45,366 nucleotides of DNA from Salibacteraceae bacterium (GTDB taxonomy: Bacteria > Bacteroidota > Bacteroidia > Flavobacteriales_G > Salibacteraceae): the NCBI GenBank assembly GCA_030727625.1, contig JANRBI010000176.1, forward strand, positions 26,529-71,894. The letters run 5' to 3'. Of this stretch, positions 1 through 9,000 are shown one piece after another (position 1 is the first letter of the stretch; each line of letters opens with the position of its first letter). Made by a program: the position numbers and the translations under genes. Below the pieces are notes generated by a model. It did not search any database. It was not told the DNA's origin and worked only from the letters and a program-made list of their open reading frames with translations.

Positions 1-52
1 GGCAAATGTATCAAAATTGCATTGTCGTTATTTGCAACTTCAAAAAAAATAA

Positions 53-832
53 ATGCAAAGAGCAATTGATTTTATTGGCCATTTGTTTTCGTCTAAAACC
101 CGACATGGAACTCATTCACCATTTATTTATGCATTGATTGAAGATTGTGTTTACAAGCAAAAGCCTTTACCAGAGAGAGAAATCAAGCTGTTTTTTGAGA
201 CGCTTAAAACCAATGATGAACTCATCACAGGTGCAGATTTTGGCAATGGCGGCCGGCAAGTCACGCGCCCAATTAGTCATTATGCCAAAACATCCAGTAT
301 GCTTGATTTTCAAGCCAATCTTTTGTGTCGATTCGTTGCTTACTTAAAGCCCCATTTTATCCTAGAACTAGGAACAAACATTGGCAAATCGGGCGCATAC
401 ATGGCAAGTGCAAATCGAGATTGCCGCATGATTACCATAGATGCTAACGATGGATTGAAATGTTTGGCTGCTAAACATTTTCAGTATTTAGAGTTATTTA
501 ATGTTGAATGTAGAGCTCAGACGTTTGAGACTTTTTTCAATGAAAACAATGATTCTTTTGATTTCATTTTCTTGGACGGTAATCACCATTATGAACCTAC
601 TATTGAGTATTACAAGTCTCTAAAGACTATAGTTAATAGTGGAGGAGCATTGGTTTTTCATGACATTTATTACAATGCTGGAATGAAAAAGGCATGGGCA
701 GAAATAAAAAGAGACCAAGACGTTAGTGTTAGTCTTGATCTCTTCTTTTTTGGGATTGTTTGGTTTGGTAAAAACCAAGCCAAAGAGGATTTTAAAATTC
801 GTTTTCCAAAACCCTTATTTCGTCTTTTTTGA
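53..832 (+). CDS. class I SAM-dependent methyltransferase
   Basis: Predicted 259-residue cytoplasmic methyltransferase. The Rossmann-type SAM site is visible as the LELGTNIGKSGAYMA segment (about residues 105-119), followed by an acidic strand end (ITIDAND) and a DFIFLDGNHHYE block near residue 170, which resembles the O-methyltransferase type that acts on small molecules. The N-terminus carries HGTHSPF (about residues 19-25), a segment I associate with a Bacteroidota subfamily of unknown substrate. The ATG at 53 is the first in-frame start and has no obvious Shine-Dalgarno sequence. Its 3' end overlaps the convergent thioredoxin-like gene by 18 bases. The fold is clear; the substrate cannot be read from sequence. 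Confidence 0.8.
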   Translation: MQRAIDFIGHLFSSKTRHGTHSPFIYALIEDCVYKQKPLPEREIKLFFETLKTNDELITGADFGNGGRQVTRPISHYAKTSSMLDFQANLLCRFVAYLKPHFILELGTNIGKSGAYMASANRDCRMITIDANDGLKCLAAKHFQYLELFNVECRAQTFETFFNENNDSFDFIFLDGNHHYEPTIEYYKSLKTIVNSGGALVFHDIYYNAGMKKAWAEIKRDQDVSVSLDLFFFGIVWFGKNQAKEDFKIRFPKPLFRLF

Positions 833-2239
833 ATCTTCTTCCATCTGATGGTCGATAAACTCGCCTAATTGTTCAGGCATTAGCTTGGCAGCAATTATCT
901 TTTTATCTGCATCAAGCAAATACACTTTTGGAGTGCTGAATATATCGTAAGAATCTCTAAAATTACTTGGATACTCAGGATTATCACTCACATTTATCCA
1001 AGGTAATTGGTTCTTTTTGATGTAAGCCTTCCATTCCTCTGTTTCAAACTCTGTTCCAACAGCAAAAACTTCTACGCCTTTGGTTTTATATTCATCGTAA
1101 AACTCCTTCAATTTTGGAGTTACTTTTTTACAGTGTCCGCAACCGCTATCCCAGAAATAAAGCACAGTGTAAGGAGAGTTGATTTTGTAAAGTTGATACC
1201 ACTTGCTAGCCGTATCTTGTAAAATCAAGTTTGGTGCTTTGTTTCCGAGCAGGAGCGGAGCCATTTTTTCTATTCGCTCACAGAATTCTTTCTTTTTCTT
1301 CTCACTCAACCACCAAACTTGGCCGCTGCAGTAATAAGTTTGACCCATGTGCACCAAAACGGCATCCATTCCCATTATTTGAGAATCTTCATATTTGGTT
1401 GTGATAGTGTGTACCACATATTTGAAAACTTCTTTGCTTGGTCGAGCCATTTCTGCCAACAAATCTGCAGTAGCATTAATACTATCAGGATTTTGAGGAG
1501 TAAGCTTAGTAAGATAGTATATGAATTTGTTGTGAAGCACAGGAGTTCTTAGCAAACGTTCATCACCAAAATCTACATTTTCTAAATACACCTTTTTGAA
1601 CTCGAGGTAGCGTTTTTTGTTTCGTTCTTCTTCATTTTCTATCTCTTTATAATCAGCTACTTCTGGTTCTTCTGAAGCCTTGAATACTTTAGAAATAAAT
1701 AAGTCTGGATGGTTTAGAATGAATTCTTTTTTATAGCCAATTACCTCTGTATCAATAGTCTGAAGCTCTTCTTTTGCAGCTTCCTTTTCTTTCTCATTTT
1801 CGCTTTCTAGTTTCTTCTTAAGACCTTCTGCTTTTGAGGATTTTGTTTCGATGAACGTTAAGTACTCGTAGAAGTTTTTGTTTTCAACGGATGTTTTTAC
1901 TTTCATCCCTTTCACAAGGTTTCCAGCAACGGTTTCCATTTCAATCTTTGGCTCGTTTACTACAAATTCGAAATAAGACTTTTTATCTTGAAGTATGATC
2001 GAGTAGATGCCTCCCATGAGGCTGTCGCCCTTAAAGCGAATTATTCCGCCTGGTTCAAAGGCTGCTGTATCAAAATAATACTGTTTGTTTCCATAGTAGT
2101 TTGCCATGAAGGCAATACTGTCTATGCTATCGGGGAGATTAGCAATTTTGAAAGTATATGAATAGTTTCTGATAGGTTCTTGAGCCTTTAGGTTAAAGGC
2201 TGCAGCTAAGATCAATAGCGTAAAATAATATCTTCTCAT
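815..2239 (-). CDS. secreted TlpA-like thioredoxin-fold protein with N-terminal DUF4369/DUF5106-like regions
   Basis: Periplasmic or envelope thiol-disulfide protein of 474 residues when started at the ATG at 2239. The frame stays open eight codons further upstream, but the 2239 start puts a clean signal peptide first (MRRYYFTLLILAAAFNLKAQ). The first 120 residues are beta-rich (DUF4369-like), the middle is charged and helical with many Lys/Glu, as in DUF5106 proteins. The last 140 residues are a TlpA/AhpC-type thioredoxin domain with YFWDSGCGHCKK, redox motif CGHC near residue 365, and the cis-proline segment FSTPKVYLLD. The family is usual in Bacteroidota, where such proteins probably reduce or isomerise envelope disulfides. 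The 3' end overlaps the convergent methyltransferase. Confidence 0.85.
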   Translation of the reverse strand: MRRYYFTLLILAAAFNLKAQEPIRNYSYTFKIANLPDSIDSIAFMANYYGNKQYYFDTAAFEPGGIIRFKGDSLMGGIYSIILQDKKSYFEFVVNEPKIEMETVAGNLVKGMKVKTSVENKNFYEYLTFIETKSSKAEGLKKKLESENEKEKEAAKEELQTIDTEVIGYKKEFILNHPDLFISKVFKASEEPEVADYKEIENEEERNKKRYLEFKKVYLENVDFGDERLLRTPVLHNKFIYYLTKLTPQNPDSINATADLLAEMARPSKEVFKYVVHTITTKYEDSQIMGMDAVLVHMGQTYYCSGQVWWLSEKKKKEFCERIEKMAPLLLGNKAPNLILQDTASKWYQLYKINSPYTVLYFWDSGCGHCKKVTPKLKEFYDEYKTKGVEVFAVGTEFETEEWKAYIKKNQLPWINVSDNPEYPSNFRDSYDIFSTPKVYLLDADKKIIAAKLMPEQLGEFIDHQMEEDSKKTK

Positions 2240-2386
2240 AATTGTCGTAAGATTCTTTGCCAAAACAATTCAAAAATCGATTGTGATAAAAGTCCTTTTA
2301 ACGTTGGTTTAACAGCTTTAATTTAGCTTTTATTTGAACAACCAAATATCCTAAAAGTTACGTCTGTTAAACATTCACTTTATATT

Positions 2387-3172
2387 ATGAAAAGACTCAG
2401 CATTCTAATTCCCGTTGTCTTGCTACTTGTTAATGGTTGTAAACGCGATGGGTGCAACAAACCATTCGCTTTTAACTACGATCCTCAAGGCACATCAGAG
2501 GTAAATTGTGTTTGGGAACCAATGCAACTTAACATTGACTACAAAGTAATGTATGGTGACGAAGAAGTAAACCTAAGAGCAAGCCAAGAGTTTGTGACCG
2601 AAGACGGACGAACTATTTCATTTGAATATTTTGGAATGTATTTGTCTGAAATAGCCCTTTTTGAAGGTGTAAATAAGACTATTCTTGAGAATGATGTAAT
2701 GCTGTTACTTGATACTAACAAAGTATTCACTTCTCTTTATTTGCCAACCGATAACATAGATAGTATCGCATTTAACATAGGTATAAATACTGAAAGAAAC
2801 GATACACTTGATCCAACTACAATTACAGAAGGTCCGTTAGCACCTCAATCACCAAACATGTATTGGGGGTGGACTACCGGCTATATCTTCACCTCAATCA
2901 GAGGAATTGTTGACACTTCGGCAGCGGCTGATGGTAGCGGAAATGCTGTGTTTGAATATCACATTGGCTTAAACGATTTATTACGAACTGTGACTCTAGG
3001 TACAGCACCAACTCGCACTCAAAATAAGCTTAACTACACCATACAAGTAGACCTGCAAAAGATCTTAGAAAACATTGATTTTAAGTCGGAATTATCCACT
3101 CATACATTTGATAATCTTCAAGTAGCAACTAAAATCGCAGACAACTGTCAGCATGCATTTACAGCAAATTAG
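2387..3172 (+). CDS. MbnP-like lipoprotein (first of tandem pair)
   Basis: Lipoprotein of 261 residues: the signal peptide ends at a lipobox with Cys18 (LLVNGC). Just after it is GCNKPFAFNYDPQG...NCVW, a short Cys-flanked module resembling the GCtdptAxNYnp...C motif found in many Bacteroidota secreted proteins. The remainder matches the MbnP family pattern: a beta strand LNIDYKVMYGDEEVNL, a middle YLSEIALFEG strand, and the aromatic MYWGWTTGYIF segment near residue 158. In methanotrophs MbnP is a copper-binding partner of the di-haem enzyme MbnH, which converts a tryptophan to kynurenine. No MbnH/MauG-type gene is in this window, so the function here is open. It overlaps the next MbnP-like gene by 20 bases, so the two are surely co-transcribed. 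Confidence 0.75.
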   Translation: MKRLSILIPVVLLLVNGCKRDGCNKPFAFNYDPQGTSEVNCVWEPMQLNIDYKVMYGDEEVNLRASQEFVTEDGRTISFEYFGMYLSEIALFEGVNKTILENDVMLLLDTNKVFTSLYLPTDNIDSIAFNIGINTERNDTLDPTTITEGPLAPQSPNMYWGWTTGYIFTSIRGIVDTSAAADGSGNAVFEYHIGLNDLLRTVTLGTAPTRTQNKLNYTIQVDLQKILENIDFKSELSTHTFDNLQVATKIADNCQHAFTAN

Positions 3173-3950
3173 ATACATATTATTTCTGTTTGCATTTGTC
3201 TCTGTTTCGGGTTGTAAAAACACTGTGCCAGAGTTTGAACTATATCCGATAAAGCCGACTTTGGTGTTGGATTTTCATGTTATTCAAAATGGAGAGGAAA
3301 TAGCATTAGATCAGCGTTTCATTGATCAAGAAGGATTCAACATGAATCTAATCGCTTTACGTTTCTTTATCGCTAATATTCAGCTTACCAAAGCAGATGG
3401 TTCTGTTTCCACTATTTCAGAAGTTGAGTTTGTTGATTTTGAACCAATTGATACTATTAGAAATAATGTACAGTGGGGAAAATCGCCTAAGTTTTACATA
3501 GAAGCAGGCAACTACAAGAAATTAAGTTTTGGTGTTGGATTGCCCCCAAATTTAAATGCTGCAGATCCCACTCTTTATGAAAATGCTCATCCTTTAAGTA
3601 CTTATACGTTCATGCATTGGACTTGGGCAACCATGTATCGGTTTATCATTTTAGAGGCAAAAGCAGACACTACGGGAGGAGAGAATTTAATTTATAATGT
3701 ATTATTTCATACAGGTTTAGATTCTTTGTACAGATCAAATCTAAATTTTGAATTTGATCTCGAAATCAATGATTTTGAACGAGATACATTGCACATAGAT
3801 ATAGACTGGAATCAACTCTTTTATTTAGGAGATGATGCGATAGATCTAAAAAAGGAAAGCGTAACTCATACAACAGACACACCTGAAGATTTTGACCTAG
3901 CTCAGCGATTTACAAATAATTTTATCGATGCTATTAGCCTCCGTAAATAG
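3153..3950 (+). CDS. MbnP-like lipoprotein (second of tandem pair)
   Basis: Lipoprotein of 265 residues with a short hydrophobic leader and a lipobox at Cys21 (VSVSGC). It is a divergent paralogue of the upstream gene: the strand LVLDFHVIQNGEEIAL, the FFIANIQLTKADG strand and the aromatic HWTWATMYRFIILEAK segment (from about residue 155) align with the MbnP pattern, while the Cys-flanked GCNKPFAFNY module is absent. The start ATG lies inside the 3' end of the first gene, giving a 20-base overlap and likely translational coupling. Copper binding is the known role of the family type member, but no metal-ligand set can be fixed by eye here. It ends 7 bases from the convergent Hpt gene. Confidence 0.75.
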   Translation: MHLQQIRYILFLFAFVSVSGCKNTVPEFELYPIKPTLVLDFHVIQNGEEIALDQRFIDQEGFNMNLIALRFFIANIQLTKADGSVSTISEVEFVDFEPIDTIRNNVQWGKSPKFYIEAGNYKKLSFGVGLPPNLNAADPTLYENAHPLSTYTFMHWTWATMYRFIILEAKADTTGGENLIYNVLFHTGLDSLYRSNLNFEFDLEINDFERDTLHIDIDWNQLFYLGDDAIDLKKESVTHTTDTPEDFDLAQRFTNNFIDAISLRK

Positions 3951-3957
3951 AGATAAC

Positions 3958-4299
3958 TCAATTTCTAATATAGTCGTTGACTTCCTTTATAACCGCGGGT
4001 AAATCTCTTTTAAAGTCAGCATATCTTACATCGATCACTCTGATATCAAAATTATTATGACCCATATCCTCAATTTCTTGAAGTCTATTGGTCATCAAAT
4101 CCATTCCTAAACTTCTGAAACTGGATTTGACTTTGTGGGCCGCGCGCTTTATTCTGCCATGGTCTCTTTGATGGATAGAAGAGTTAAGAGACTCAAGATC
4201 TCCTTCGAGTGAGTTTAAAAACACAGATAATAAGTGTTTTATAAAATCAATGTCGTCAGTAACATTTTCAAGAAGATAAGTTAAGTCTAAATGTTTCAT
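3958..4299 (-). CDS. stand-alone Hpt (histidine phosphotransfer) protein
   Basis: A 113-residue, mostly helical protein with the Hpt active-site signature AAHKVKSSFRSLG: His55 is the predicted phospho-accepting residue, followed by the K-S-S that packs against the receiver domain. Hpt proteins relay phosphate between receiver domains of hybrid sensor kinases and response regulators. No kinase or receiver gene is present in the window, so this is an orphan module whose partners lie elsewhere. It sits last in a probable minus-strand run tsaD, beta-barrel protein, Hpt, 48 bases after the previous stop. Confidence 0.85.
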   Translation of the reverse strand: MKHLDLTYLLENVTDDIDFIKHLLSVFLNSLEGDLESLNSSIHQRDHGRIKRAAHKVKSSFRSLGMDLMTNRLQEIEDMGHNNFDIRVIDVRYADFKRDLPAVIKEVNDYIRN

Positions 4300-4347
4300 G
4301 AAAAGCCAAGGTGTAATAAATGAGTAACTAAGCTAATTGCAATTTGC

Positions 4348-5052
4348 TTAGAAAAGACCAAATGTAAAATTCATCCCGAACGATATTTTAAGGTTGGATG
4401 CATAATATTGCGAGAAACCACTTTCAGTTAAGTTTAGGGCTGTTTTTCGCAATCGATAGTCTACAGACGTTAGTGAATTTTGTTTCCAGCCAATACCAGT
4501 GTAAAAATCAATACCAAAACTTTGCTCAATCATTGCTTGTAATCCGATAAGCACATTTGCGTTGATATTGATATAATTATTGTAAGGATAAGTTTGGGTC
4601 TTCAAACGTAAAATAGCAGAGGAATAAGATCCGTGAGCTGCGATATAGTAGCCAGAAGGGGTGAATTTATTGGACCAATCTTTTTTATCCTCAAATTTTT
4701 TGAAATAATAGCGGACTTGGCCTTGAATTCTAAACCCTTGAAAAGAAAAATCTTTTGCATTTAAGCCGTTTGAAGTATCGTTTTGTGTAAGGTTGAAGAG
4801 AAAGCTTTTATCCAAGTAACCTCCACAAATTTGGTAGCTAATTCTTGGAGTTGCTGTGGCTTCAATACCTAATCTGTATTCAGCTGTAAGCGCAATTGGG
4901 CCAGCTAAAATGGCAAAAGGGTTCGTTTTGAGGTAAAATGATTTCTTATCTTGAAGCTCATTAATTTTTGCTTTATCCGTTTCAAAGTTCTGAGCGTTCG
5001 CTGCCTTTGAGAAGCCTATTAAACAAAACAATATGAACGCAATGCTTTTCAT
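4348..5052 (-). CDS. probable outer-membrane beta-barrel protein (DUF3575-like)
   Basis: Secreted protein of 234 residues with a signal peptide ending near AANAQ (about residue 21). After a short charged linker it shows alternating aromatic/polar strands: YLKTNPFAILAGPIALTAEY, FRIQGQVRYYFKKF, SGYYIAAHGSYS, and a terminal FGMNFTFGLF ending in Phe, all usual for small outer-membrane barrels of Bacteroidota. The KTNPFAILAGPIALTAEYR stretch resembles the DUF3575 family. It follows tsaD by only 3 bases and is probably co-transcribed with it. No ligand or transport role can be inferred. Confidence 0.7.
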   Translation of the reverse strand: MKSIAFILFCLIGFSKAANAQNFETDKAKINELQDKKSFYLKTNPFAILAGPIALTAEYRLGIEATATPRISYQICGGYLDKSFLFNLTQNDTSNGLNAKDFSFQGFRIQGQVRYYFKKFEDKKDWSNKFTPSGYYIAAHGSYSSAILRLKTQTYPYNNYININANVLIGLQAMIEQSFGIDFYTGIGWKQNSLTSVDYRLRKTALNLTESGFSQYYASNLKISFGMNFTFGLF

Positions 5053-5055
5053 AGT

Positions 5056-6069
5056 TTAAAATGAAATACGTGCTTTTGGAGCTGCAGCCAATGAACCGAA
5101 ATTTTGATCAAGAAATTGATAGTGGCCATAAACAGCAATCATTGCTGCATTATCGGTGCAAAACTCAAAATTTGGAATAAAGGTTTCGCAACCAATAGAC
5201 TCGAGTTCGCCTAACGCGCTTCTTAAGGCAGAGTTTGCTGAAACTCCGCCTGCTATTGCAACGCGCTTGATTCCAGTTTCTTCCACTGCGTTTTTGAGCT
5301 TCGTTATTAAGGTTTGCACAATATTGTTTTGAATGGATGCACACAAATTAGGCAATTCTTCTTCAATAAATGCTGGATTCGTTTTCAAATTATCTCTCAC
5401 AAAATAAAGCACAGCGGTTTTTAATCCACTAAAACTGAACTCCAACTTTCCAACATCTGCAAATGGAAAGGCATATTTATTTGGATCGCCTTCTTTAGCA
5501 TATATGTCTATTAATGGTCCACCAGGATAGGGCAGACCTAATATTTTTGCTGTTTTATCAAATGCTTCGCCTGCGGCATCGTCTCTAGTTTCGGCAATTA
5601 TACGCTGATTGGTTGGACTTTCAACCACAACAATTTGAGTATGACCGCCACTTACTGTGAGGCACAAAAAAGGCAATTCGGGATTTTTTTGCCCATTTGC
5701 TTTAATGAAATGAGCCAAAACGTGCGCCTTCATGTGATGCGCTTCAATAAGAGGAATGTTGTTGCTGATGGCTAAGCCTTTGGCAAACGAACTGCCAACC
5801 ATAAGTGCGCCAATGAGCCCAGGACCAAGCGTGTATGCTATTGCATCTATTTCGCTCAAGCTAACATTTGCTTCTTTTAGAGCAGCATTTACCACAGGAA
5901 CTATGTTGCTTTGGTGAGCCCTAGACGCCAATTCTGGAACCACTCCACCATAATTTTCATGGATGGTTTGATTGGCAATGTTATTGCTCAAAACCTCCCG
6001 ATTTCTTAAAACAGAAGCAGATGTTTCATCACAGCTAGACTCAATGCCTAAAATAATCACAGGCTTCAC
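5056..6069 (-). CDS. tsaD: tRNA N6-adenosine threonylcarbamoyltransferase TsaD
   Basis: Essential enzyme that transfers the threonylcarbamoyl group to A37 of ANN-decoding tRNAs, acting with TsaB and TsaE (not in this window). The 337-residue length is usual. Seen in sequence: the ASKHA nucleotide-fold start GIESSCDETS (residues 8-17), the metal-binding HMKAH (His112 and His116), LTVSGGHTQIV, and the late FCTDNAAMIAVYG with the metal-ligand Asp. The start codon is GTG at 6069; an in-frame TAA lies only two codons upstream and no ATG is available, so a non-ATG start is forced (a second GTG three codons in is also possible). It is divergent from the TamB gene with 22 bases between them. Confidence 0.97.
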   Translation of the reverse strand: MKPVIILGIESSCDETSASVLRNREVLSNNIANQTIHENYGGVVPELASRAHQSNIVPVVNAALKEANVSLSEIDAIAYTLGPGLIGALMVGSSFAKGLAISNNIPLIEAHHMKAHVLAHFIKANGQKNPELPFLCLTVSGGHTQIVVVESPTNQRIIAETRDDAAGEAFDKTAKILGLPYPGGPLIDIYAKEGDPNKYAFPFADVGKLEFSFSGLKTAVLYFVRDNLKTNPAFIEEELPNLCASIQNNIVQTLITKLKNAVEETGIKRVAIAGGVSANSALRSALGELESIGCETFIPNFEFCTDNAAMIAVYGHYQFLDQNFGSLAAAPKARISF

Positions 6070-6078
6070 GGTTTAGCG

Positions 6079-6086
6079 TAATTTTG
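6079..6086 (+). promoter_or_regulatory. candidate -7 box (TAATTTTG) for the TamB-like gene
   Basis: TAATTTTG fits the Bacteroidota -7 consensus TAnnTTTG exactly. A transcript starting about five bases later would begin at or next to the TTG start codon at 6092, so the message could be nearly leaderless. No TTG -33 element is found at the usual distance of about 20 bases, so support is partial. Confidence 0.3.
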
Positions 6087-6091
6087 GCGGG

Positions 6092-9000
6092 TTGGACAAA
6101 GAGAAAAAATCATCAGACAAAACTATCAAAAAGGCGTGGCGCGTGCTTTTGTATTTTGTCCTATTCGTTATTTTACTGCCAATAGTCCTGAGCTTACTAT
6201 TAATTTTACCTCCGGTTCAAACCAAGGTTGTGCATTGGACAACAGGTTATATTTCAAAGACTTTGAATGCAGAAGTAAGTATTGGCTACATCGCATTCAA
6301 ACCGTTTAAAACGCTTGCCATTCAACAGTTTTTGGTTCGTGATTTACAAAGCGACACCTTGTTATATGCGGCCAATTTAGATGTGGGTATTTCTTCTATA
6401 GAATTGGAGCAAAATGCGTTTCATTTGAGTGCTGTCAAGCTTGATTCTGCCTATTTCAATTTGTACCGCATCGAAAACAGTGATTCAATGAATCTTGATT
6501 TCATCTTAGATGCGCTTTCAACTGAAGACACTAGCTCTTCTGATGTATCGTTTAAATTGTATTGCGATGATCTAGAAATCAATCATTTACGATTTCGTTT
6601 TGATGACCATAAAGCAGCGTTTCAAACGAAAGATCAAATTGATTTTTCTCACTTGTACCTGAGTGATTTTAATGCTAAGATTCAAGATGTGTTTTTGGAT
6701 GGACCTACTATTTATGCTCAAATAGAAAACATTGATTTAAAGGAAAAGTCTGGGTTTGAACTTCAACATCTTTCTGCGAAAACAATGATTGCTGATACGG
6801 CTATTATTTGTGAAAATCTAGCACTAGAATCTGGAAATACGAGTGTTTATGGTAAGTATAGCATGCATGGCGATTCATGGTCGAGTTATGCGGATTACAT
6901 TACTGACATCAGAATGGAAGCAAAATTAGATAGCTCATCAGTAGATTTTCATGATGTTGCTTTTTTCAGTAAAAACATTGATCACATGCTCTCGCCAATA
7001 ACGGTGGTAGGCACTGCTAGTGGAACGGTTGCTAATCTCAGAGCCAAACTTGATTATTTGTCGTTCGGCAAAACAGGAAACCTATCGGGTAAAATCAAAA
7101 TAAAAGGTTTGCCAGATATTGACGCAACATTTTTTGATGCAGATTTTGATCAATTATATGCTTCAGTTTCAGACATCGAAATGCTCAATATACCAACAGA
7201 TGAGTCAATGACAAAGCTTGATTTACCTGATCAAGTAAAGCGATTTGGCTACTTAGATTTTCAAGGTTCGTTCGTTGGTTTTCTTACCGATTTTGTGGCT
7301 TATGGAAGTTGTAAAACCGCTTTGGGCGGAATAAAGGCAGACATAAATGTGAAGTCTCCGAATGATACCTTAAAGTATTCTGGAAATGTTGCTTCGAATG
7401 GTTTTCAGTTGGGACAATTGATAGAAGCTGAACCTTCGGTAAAGGCTGTAGCTTTTGATTTAAACATAGATGGAAAAGGCACCGACATCGAAACCATGGC
7501 CATCAATGGAAAAGGAAGTTTGAAAAGCATTGAGTTGCTTGGTTATGAGTATAAAAACGTGAAAATTGATGGTGTGTTAGATCGTCAGATTTTCGAAGGA
7601 AACGTTGCTATTAATGATTCTAATGTTGTTTTAGATTTCAACGGACTGGTCAATTTCAAAACCGAAATTCCCCAAATTTCATGCGTAAGCAAAGTTTCAA
7701 AGCTTCACTTAGATCAACTTAACCTTGTTCCTAGCGATACAAATAGTGAGTTAAGTGCTGAGTTTGCATTGGATATGAAAGGCAAGTCGCTCAAGGGTTT
7801 GTTTGGCAATTTGGCTGTGACTAATTTGTCTTATTCTAATCCAAGACGATCGATAAAAGTTGACACCATCACATTGGTTGATCAGTTGATAGAGAACGGT
7901 CACGATATTGAACTAGAATCGAGCATTGGTCATGTTCATATTTCTGGTTCAACCAGTTTGTTTGATTTGCCATATGCATTTATTAAAGTGGCAAAACCTT
8001 ATCTACCAAGGCTTTTTGACCAAAACATGCTTGCTGGAAAAGACACCACGCAGGAATTCGATTACAACATAAAACTGATCAATGATCCCTCCATAGTTGG
8101 ATTAATATCTGACGAAATTTATTGGCAGGATACACTCGAAATTACCGGTAGCGTAAATACTGAAAACAAGGGTTTTGTATTGAATTTAACCCCATTAAAT
8201 TGGAATTATGGAAATTATATTTTCGACTCAAATCACATTTCGGTTTTTCCGAAAAGCGATTCGTTGATGATCGATTTTTCGTGTTCTAAATTCAAGGCAA
8301 ATGAAGGTTTGTTTCTTGAAAATTTCAACATTAACTCGATTCTTTCCAATGATTCTTTATCTTCTAAATTGACTTGGTTTAACAAGACAAGTCAAGCAGA
8401 TAGTGGTTTGATTGATTTGTTGGTTTACAGATCTGATAGTGTTTTGTTAAACGCAAAGCTCAATAAGCTAGCAATAAGAGTGGCTGGTGTGCAGTGGAAA
8501 TCAATAGAACGAGCTTCATTGCATGTTGACACAAATTACATTCAAATAAAAGATCTAAACCTCAGAAGCTCGTCTGGCTATGTTACAAGTAATGGAAGTT
8601 GGTCAGAGTCTGTAAATGAGCATTTGGTATTTGATGTTTCTAATTTTGACTTGGCTTACATTTCGAATTTTGGAATAACTAAAATGAAGTTTCAGGGAAT
8701 TTTCAATGGCGCAATTGATATGTATCAGCGAGATAAATCCTTCGTAGCTGATGCAGATGTTCGCATTGATTCGCTTTTTGTAGATGGATTTGAAATTGGA
8801 ACCATTCAAGGCAGATCTGAATACAAAATCAACCAAAAAGCGCTAGGTCTAAATTTAAATTTGAGCTACAGAGGCGACAGAAATGTGCATGTTACAGGTG
8901 ATTTTTTCCCATTTGCAGAAAAGAATCAATTAGCATTAAATGCTCAATTTAAAGATTTTAGAGCTTCTGTTTTAGAACCATTTATCAACGATTTTACATC

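Noticed and set aside
2237-2250. 14-base identity (GACAATTATGAGAA) between the start regions of the genes at 2239 and 37144
   Set aside because: Only two copies, and no third gene in the window shares it; chance or shared start preferences explain it well enough.
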